A stretch of 51,202 nucleotides of DNA from Anaerotruncus colihominis (GTDB taxonomy: Bacteria > Bacillota > Clostridia > Oscillospirales > Ruminococcaceae). The notes under the pieces are model-generated. The model saw only the letters and a program-made list of their open reading frames with translations. It was not told the origin of the DNA and made no database searches. The stretch covers positions 1 through 51,202 of the forward strand of contig NZ_VIQT01000020.1 in NCBI RefSeq assembly GCF_010206195.1, read 5' to 3'. Shown here in pieces: positions 48,297 through 51,202 of the stretch (position 1 is the stretch's first letter; each line of letters starts with the position of its first letter). The position numbers were made by a program, and so were the translations under genes.

Positions 48297-49064
48297 ATGG
48301 AGATTAAAGGCGTTGATATTTCGTCGCACCAGGGGGACATTGATTTTGAGCGCGTGAAGGCGGACGGCATCCGCTTTGTGATCATCAAGGCCGGACAGGG
48401 CCTTCGTGAGATGGGGACGTTTCGTCAAAAATACCTGCCCGAAGTGCTGGCCGCGGGACTTGACTGGGGCGCGTACTGGTGGAGCGACGCCGTGACAGTC
48501 GCCGAAGCGCAAAAGGAGGCGGCAGCGTTCGTTAAGACGCTTGACGGCCTGCGTCCAACCTATCCAGTGTACATGGACCAGGAATACGAATCTCCCTGCG
48601 GTAACGCCTGGGGAGTGGGCAAGGGAAAGCAGCTTCGCACCGACATGGCAAAGGCGTTCCTGAAAGTTCTGGAGGACGCCGGGTACTACGCGGGGCTGTA
48701 CGCTTCGACAAACTGGCTGCAATACTGGGTGGACGACAAACAGCTTGAAGCATATGACAAGTGGGTTGCGCAGTACGCCGAAAAATGCACCTACACCGGC
48801 AGTTACGGGATGTGGCAGCATCATGGGGACGCGCGGGGCTTTGTGGGGCGTGTGGACGGCATTTCCGTACCGGTGGATATCAACGCCTGCTATCGGGATT
48901 ACCCGGAGATCATCCGGGCAAACCTGCTCAACGGCTGGAGAAATACGGACAAGCCAAAGGATGAAATGATCTCCATTCCAAAGGCGGAGCTGGAAGGGCT
49001 GCGGGATGACCTGGCGGCGGCGCTCAATTCGGTTACGCGGATATTGGGGACCGACAAGATATAA
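48297..49064 (+). CDS. GH25 endolysin (N-acetylmuramidase)
   Basis: 255 aa. GVDISSHQGDIDFERVKADGIRFVIIKAGQG begins the GH25 barrel; catalytic acids are in VYMDQEYE (D-x-E), and YAGLYASTNWLQYWV, GMWQHHGDARG complete it. No signal peptide, so it needs the holin. The last ~50 residues form a coiled-coil tail rather than a known binding domain. aaaggag 8 bp upstream. Confidence 0.95.
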   Translation: MEIKGVDISSHQGDIDFERVKADGIRFVIIKAGQGLREMGTFRQKYLPEVLAAGLDWGAYWWSDAVTVAEAQKEAAAFVKTLDGLRPTYPVYMDQEYESPCGNAWGVGKGKQLRTDMAKAFLKVLEDAGYYAGLYASTNWLQYWVDDKQLEAYDKWVAQYAEKCTYTGSYGMWQHHGDARGFVGRVDGISVPVDINACYRDYPEIIRANLLNGWRNTDKPKDEMISIPKAELEGLRDDLAAALNSVTRILGTDKI

Positions 49065-49127
49065 TAATCTAATGATGCAATTACTCTACGCAAGTTTTTT
49101 CATTCAATATGTTTTTATGTTTAGACC

Positions 49128-49173
49128 AAAAGCCCCCCCCTTGCAGGAATCGTTCCTGCAAGGGGGGGCTTTT
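49128..49173 (+). terminator. Strong terminator after the endolysin
   Basis: Very long stem (aaaagccccccc..ttgcaggaa with ttcctgcaaggggggg..tttt), about 20 bp with one bulged C, flanked by A4 and T4. Works on both strands and separates the lysis region from the converging right-end operon. The rest of 49065-49294 shows no gene. Confidence 0.85.
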
Positions 49174-49294
49174 GGTGTTTTTACGGCTTCGTTCTAGAGG
49201 GCTTTTTAGAACGTTTTTGAGCGTGGGGGGCGTCTACTCTCCCATGGCGCAAAGTATCCGTTGCAACTCAAGTATGGGGCCGTCAGGGGCATTT

Positions 49295-49579
49295 CTAACC
49301 GTTTGCCACAATCTCCACTGCGGCAATCTCCACCAGATCGTCATGAACGGCGCCGACATTCAGCGTTGAGCCGACGCGATAGTAGGCCAGAATTTCTTCA
49401 TCTGTGCCATTGATGCGCGTGGTGATGGTGTTCCCGTCGGCCAGCGTTACGCGGGTCAAACGGCCGAAGCAGCCCTGCCTCTCCATCTCGGCGCAGAACT
49501 CCTCGTAGCCCATTTCTCCCCGGGCCTCCATGGCGGCGCTAACGACCTGGAGCTCGGTGGGGGGCCAGTCTCTACTCAC
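49295..49579 (-). CDS. Small hypothetical protein, last gene of the leftward operon
   Basis: 94 aa from GTG 49579, which has gaggag 8 bp upstream; GTG 49588, overlapping the previous stop (GTGA), is the alternative. Alpha/beta (ELQVVSAAMEARGEMGYEEFCAEM, RLTRVTLADGNTITTRINGTDEEILAYY). No family recognised. Confidence 0.65.
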   Translation of the reverse strand: MSRDWPPTELQVVSAAMEARGEMGYEEFCAEMERQGCFGRLTRVTLADGNTITTRINGTDEEILAYYRVGSTLNVGAVHDDLVEIAAVEIVANG

Positions 49580-49584
49580 GGTCG

Positions 49585-49797
49585 TCACTCCTCTACGGTA
49601 AAATGCACATCTTCCGTCAGCAAAACCGTCCCCACCCCCGGCTCATAGGTCATCATGTTTCTGCGGCCTATGTATTCGGCGAGCAGCTCTCCAGCCGCCA
49701 CACGGTCAAGGTTAAACGGGGTCGGCTCCCATTTCCCGAAGTAGTCTGGGCACTGATTCACCATCCTGTCCCATTCCTTTTTCGTGTAATGTCTCAT
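49585..49797 (-). CDS. Small hypothetical protein
   Basis: 70 aa with aggagg 7 bp before the ATG. HYTKKEWDRMVNQCPDYFGKW and AEYIGRRNMMTYEPGVGTVLLTEDVHF suggest a small folded protein I associate with Clostridia mobile elements. Its stop overlaps the next gene start. Function unknown. Confidence 0.7.
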   Translation of the reverse strand: MRHYTKKEWDRMVNQCPDYFGKWEPTPFNLDRVAAGELLAEYIGRRNMMTYEPGVGTVLLTEDVHFTVEE

Positions 49798-49929
49798 GCG
49801 TATACCTCCTATTCGGTTTTCAAGGTCGTATATGTAAAAGGGGCGGCGATTTCCCCCTGTGTCGACGGGTTCCCGCGACGCCCTGGTGGGCGTTTCGGCC
49901 AGTCGCTGTCCGGCTCTCGTCAGGTGGGG

Positions 49930-50184
49930 TTAAACTTCCTCAACAACGCCCTTGTAACCATAACTAGTTTCAAACTCTGCCCAGGATTTCCGGTTACTTC
50001 TGGTGTACCAGTGCGCCCGGTAGGTGAAATCCCCGTCGGCATCTACCAGTTTCAAGAGGGCTTGTTTTAAGCAGGTCGCCTTAACAGTCATCCAGCACCC
50101 GCGTATTCTAAAAAACCTCGCCTCCCGGCTGCCATCGCCATTTATGGCCTTAATTTCACGCGTAAGTGTGTGGTCGAGTTTCAT
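49930..50184 (-). CDS. Small hypothetical protein
   Basis: 84 aa with aaggagg about 8 bp upstream. Basic N-terminus (KLDHTLTREIKAINGDGSREARFFRIRG), beta-rich. The 132-bp gap to the next gene (49798-49929) contains a 6-bp stem near 49888 but nothing convincing. Function unknown. Confidence 0.65.
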   Translation of the reverse strand: MKLDHTLTREIKAINGDGSREARFFRIRGCWMTVKATCLKQALLKLVDADGDFTYRAHWYTRSNRKSWAEFETSYGYKGVVEEV

Positions 50185-50232
50185 TTTGCTTGCCTCCTTG
50201 ATTTTTTTGCCTTACTCTGCTATCATGGAGGC

Positions 50233-50311
50233 GGCCGGGGTAAGGCTCCCGGCTCGCCTTTTGGGGTGTTTGAGTAGCGGCGTTCTTTGCGGGGGCCGCT
50301 ACTCTTTTTTT
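50233..50311 (+). ncRNA. Predicted short RNA opposing the right-end operon, unit 4
   Basis: Rightward TTGATT (50198-50203), exactly 17 bp, TATCAT (50221-50226). The RNA would contain a gccggg/cccggc stem (50234-50239 with 50248-50253) and end with a 10-bp stem (50272-50281 with 50295-50304) plus seven T. About 78 nt, no ORF. It points against the leftward operon and its -35 lies within 15 bp of an operon start codon, the mirror image of units 1-3. Confidence 0.6.
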
Positions 50312-50435
50312 ATGCCTTGACCTTACTGTCCCGCACAATCTTAGCGGCAGATTCGGGGTCTTTGGCGGTAGCCTCAATCAGTTTTGCGATGTTCTCGAGA
50401 TACTGATTGAGTTCTGCCGTAGTCATCTCGTCCAA
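50310..50435 (-). CDS. Small helical protein, first gene of the leftward operon
   Basis: 41 aa from TTG 50435 (aaggaagtgagg upstream) or 38 aa from ATG 50426. Sequence TAELNQYLENIAKLIEATAKDPESAAKIVR is one or two amphipathic helices. It is the first gene after the leftward promoter of the right-end switch. Possibly an antirepressor or regulator; no evidence beyond position. Confidence 0.55.
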   Translation of the reverse strand: MDEMTTAELNQYLENIAKLIEATAKDPESAAKIVRDSKVKA

Positions 50436-50484
50436 GTCCTCACTTCCTTTCGTAAGAGGTATTCGCCTCTGCCTTACAAGTATT

Positions 50485-50583
50485 ATGATACACTAATTCG
50501 TGTTATTTGTCAACTGAAATTTGACACTTTTTAATGAAAAATATAAAAAATATTTTGACAGTAGACATGATTTAGTGTATATT
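50485..50583. promoter_or_regulatory. Divergent promoters and shared operator of the right-end switch
   Basis: Leftward: TTGACA (plus 50508-50513), 17 bp, TATCAT (50485-50490). Rightward: TTGACA (50555-50560), 17 bp, TATATT (50578-50583). Both -10 regions carry the same string (a)ttagtgtat, one on each strand, forming an inverted pair of likely operator sites covering both promoters. Confidence 0.85.
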
Positions 50584-50603
50584 ATAAATGAGGAGGTGAG
50601 CGC

Positions 50604-50819
50604 ATGGGTATTTCGGTTGCCGAAAAAATCCGTTTAATTATGAAACGCAGGAAAATGACAATGGGCGACTTGGCCGAGGTTTCCGGCCAGACACGTCAAA
50701 ACCTATCAAATAAAATGACACGGGATAATTTTACCGAAAAGGATATCGGAGAACTGGCTAAGGCTCTCGGGTGTTCTGTTGAGATTCGCTTCACTTTGCC
50801 TGATGGAGAGGAACTATAA
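50604..50819 (+). CDS. XRE-family regulator of the right-end switch
   Basis: 71 aa. HTH in KIRLIMKRRKMTMGDLAEVSGQTRQNLSNKMTRDNFTEKDIGELAKALG. aggaggtg 8 bp upstream. It probably represses both divergent promoters by binding the ttagtgtat pair. Ends tail to tail with the next XRE gene, with stop codons overlapping. Confidence 0.85.
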   Translation: MGISVAEKIRLIMKRRKMTMGDLAEVSGQTRQNLSNKMTRDNFTEKDIGELAKALGCSVEIRFTLPDGEEL

Positions 50820-51202
50820 AAAAGCCCCAGACGCCTGAACGTCCGGGTCGGTGGAGACTGGCTCATTTTTTAGTATGTAGGGGTTGCCGGTTCGTCTCTT
50901 GCTCCTGGCCTCGTTATTCGGCTCGCGAACAATGAGATCTGATAGCTCGCAACCAAGCGCTTCGCAGATCAAGTCGAGATGTTCAAGGCTGACCCGTTCG
51001 GCAAACTCATGATAGAGTTCTCCAATCGTGTTGGGTCTGATTCCGGTAGCCCTTGCAAGATCTGCCTGCGTCCACCTCCTTCGCAGATCAAGTCGAGATG
51101 TTCAAGGCTGACCCGTTCGGCAAACTCATGATAGAGTTCTCCAATCGTGTTGGGTCTGATTCCGGTAGCCCTTGCAAGATCTGCCTGCGTCCACCTCTGC
51201 TC
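50815..51202 (-). pseudogene. Partial XRE-family gene disrupted by a tandem duplication
   Basis: The minus strand encodes RWTQADLARATGIRPNTIGELYHEF, then RVSLEHLDLICEALGCELSDLIV, a HTH_XRE protein whose start lies beyond the window. Between the copies the frame is lost because the repeat unit is 119 bp (not a multiple of 3): after LICE the frame runs into missense and a stop. The hairpin at about 50827-50846 plus T6 on the minus strand may terminate it, inside its last codons. Confidence 0.65.
50961..51198. repeat. Two tandem copies of a 119-bp unit
   Basis: 50961-51079 and 51080-51198 are identical except near the last base or two. The repeat ends 4 bp before the window end. Confidence 0.9.

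Noticed and set aside
1..51202. attL/attR pair
   Set aside because: No repeated core longer than chance was recognised between the regions flanking the serine recombinase and the right end. Serine integrase cores can be 2-3 bp, so absence of a repeat says little.
1..51202. CRISPR array, tRNA genes or anti-CRISPR operon
   Set aside because: No regularly spaced repeats and no cloverleaf-like tRNA sequence were noticed. Small unknown genes exist, but nothing in them identifies anti-CRISPRs.

Overview
The window is almost entirely one temperate phage genome (prophage or induced phage contig) from a gut-type Clostridia host, probably Oscillospiraceae or a relative. The evidence is the large serine recombinase with zinc ribbon, consensus AGGAGG ribosome binding sites, an SpoVT/AbrB-type regulator, a SleB-like hydrolase, CD1375-type mini-proteins, and moderate GC with head genes of a style common in that group. 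The assignment comes from gene content, not from a database search. No rRNA, tRNA or CRISPR array was seen.

Layout. 1-5 kb, lysogeny: serine recombinase (minus), MORN-repeat lipoprotein (minus, probable cargo), CI-like repressor (minus) and Cro-like protein (plus) around a clear promoter/operator, then small genes on alternating strands with overlapping 3' ends. 5-21 kb, early genes (plus): small regulators and zinc proteins, an HNH gene broken by one amber codon, an AAA ATPase with a RecB-like nuclease, SSB, a replisome organiser, a DnaC-type loader, RecU, an FtsK-gamma fusion protein, a methylase-fold protein, a Myb-like/zinc protein, a ParB-like protein, an ASCH protein and an ArpU-like late regulator. 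21.7-22.4 kb: two gene remnants joined by a deletion. 23-31 kb: lambda-like head (small and large terminase, gpW, portal, protease with nested scaffold, decoration protein, capsid protein E). 31-45 kb: contractile P2/Mu-like tail (sheath, tube, chaperone with a -1 frameshift site, tape measure, X, D, spike, U, W/gp25, J, I, fibre). 45.8-49 kb: a second (tyrosine) recombinase, XhlA-like protein, holin, a 23-codon toxin with antisense RNA, an XRE regulator and a GH25 endolysin behind a structured leader. 49.3-51.2 kb: a leftward operon of small genes and a second divergent XRE switch, ending in a 119-bp tandem duplication at the window edge.

Most notable: (1) an unannotated type I toxin-antitoxin locus at 47.5-47.76 kb with two good opposing promoters, a sequestered ribosome binding site, pairing of the transcript ends and an antisense RNA with its own terminator; (2) four short promoter-plus-terminator units without ORFs, each pointing against the operon it sits in and lying just upstream of an operon gene; (3) a structured attenuator-like leader on the endolysin gene with some c-di-GMP-I-like sequence elements; (4) a deletion scar fusing a symporter-like gene to a ParB-like gene.
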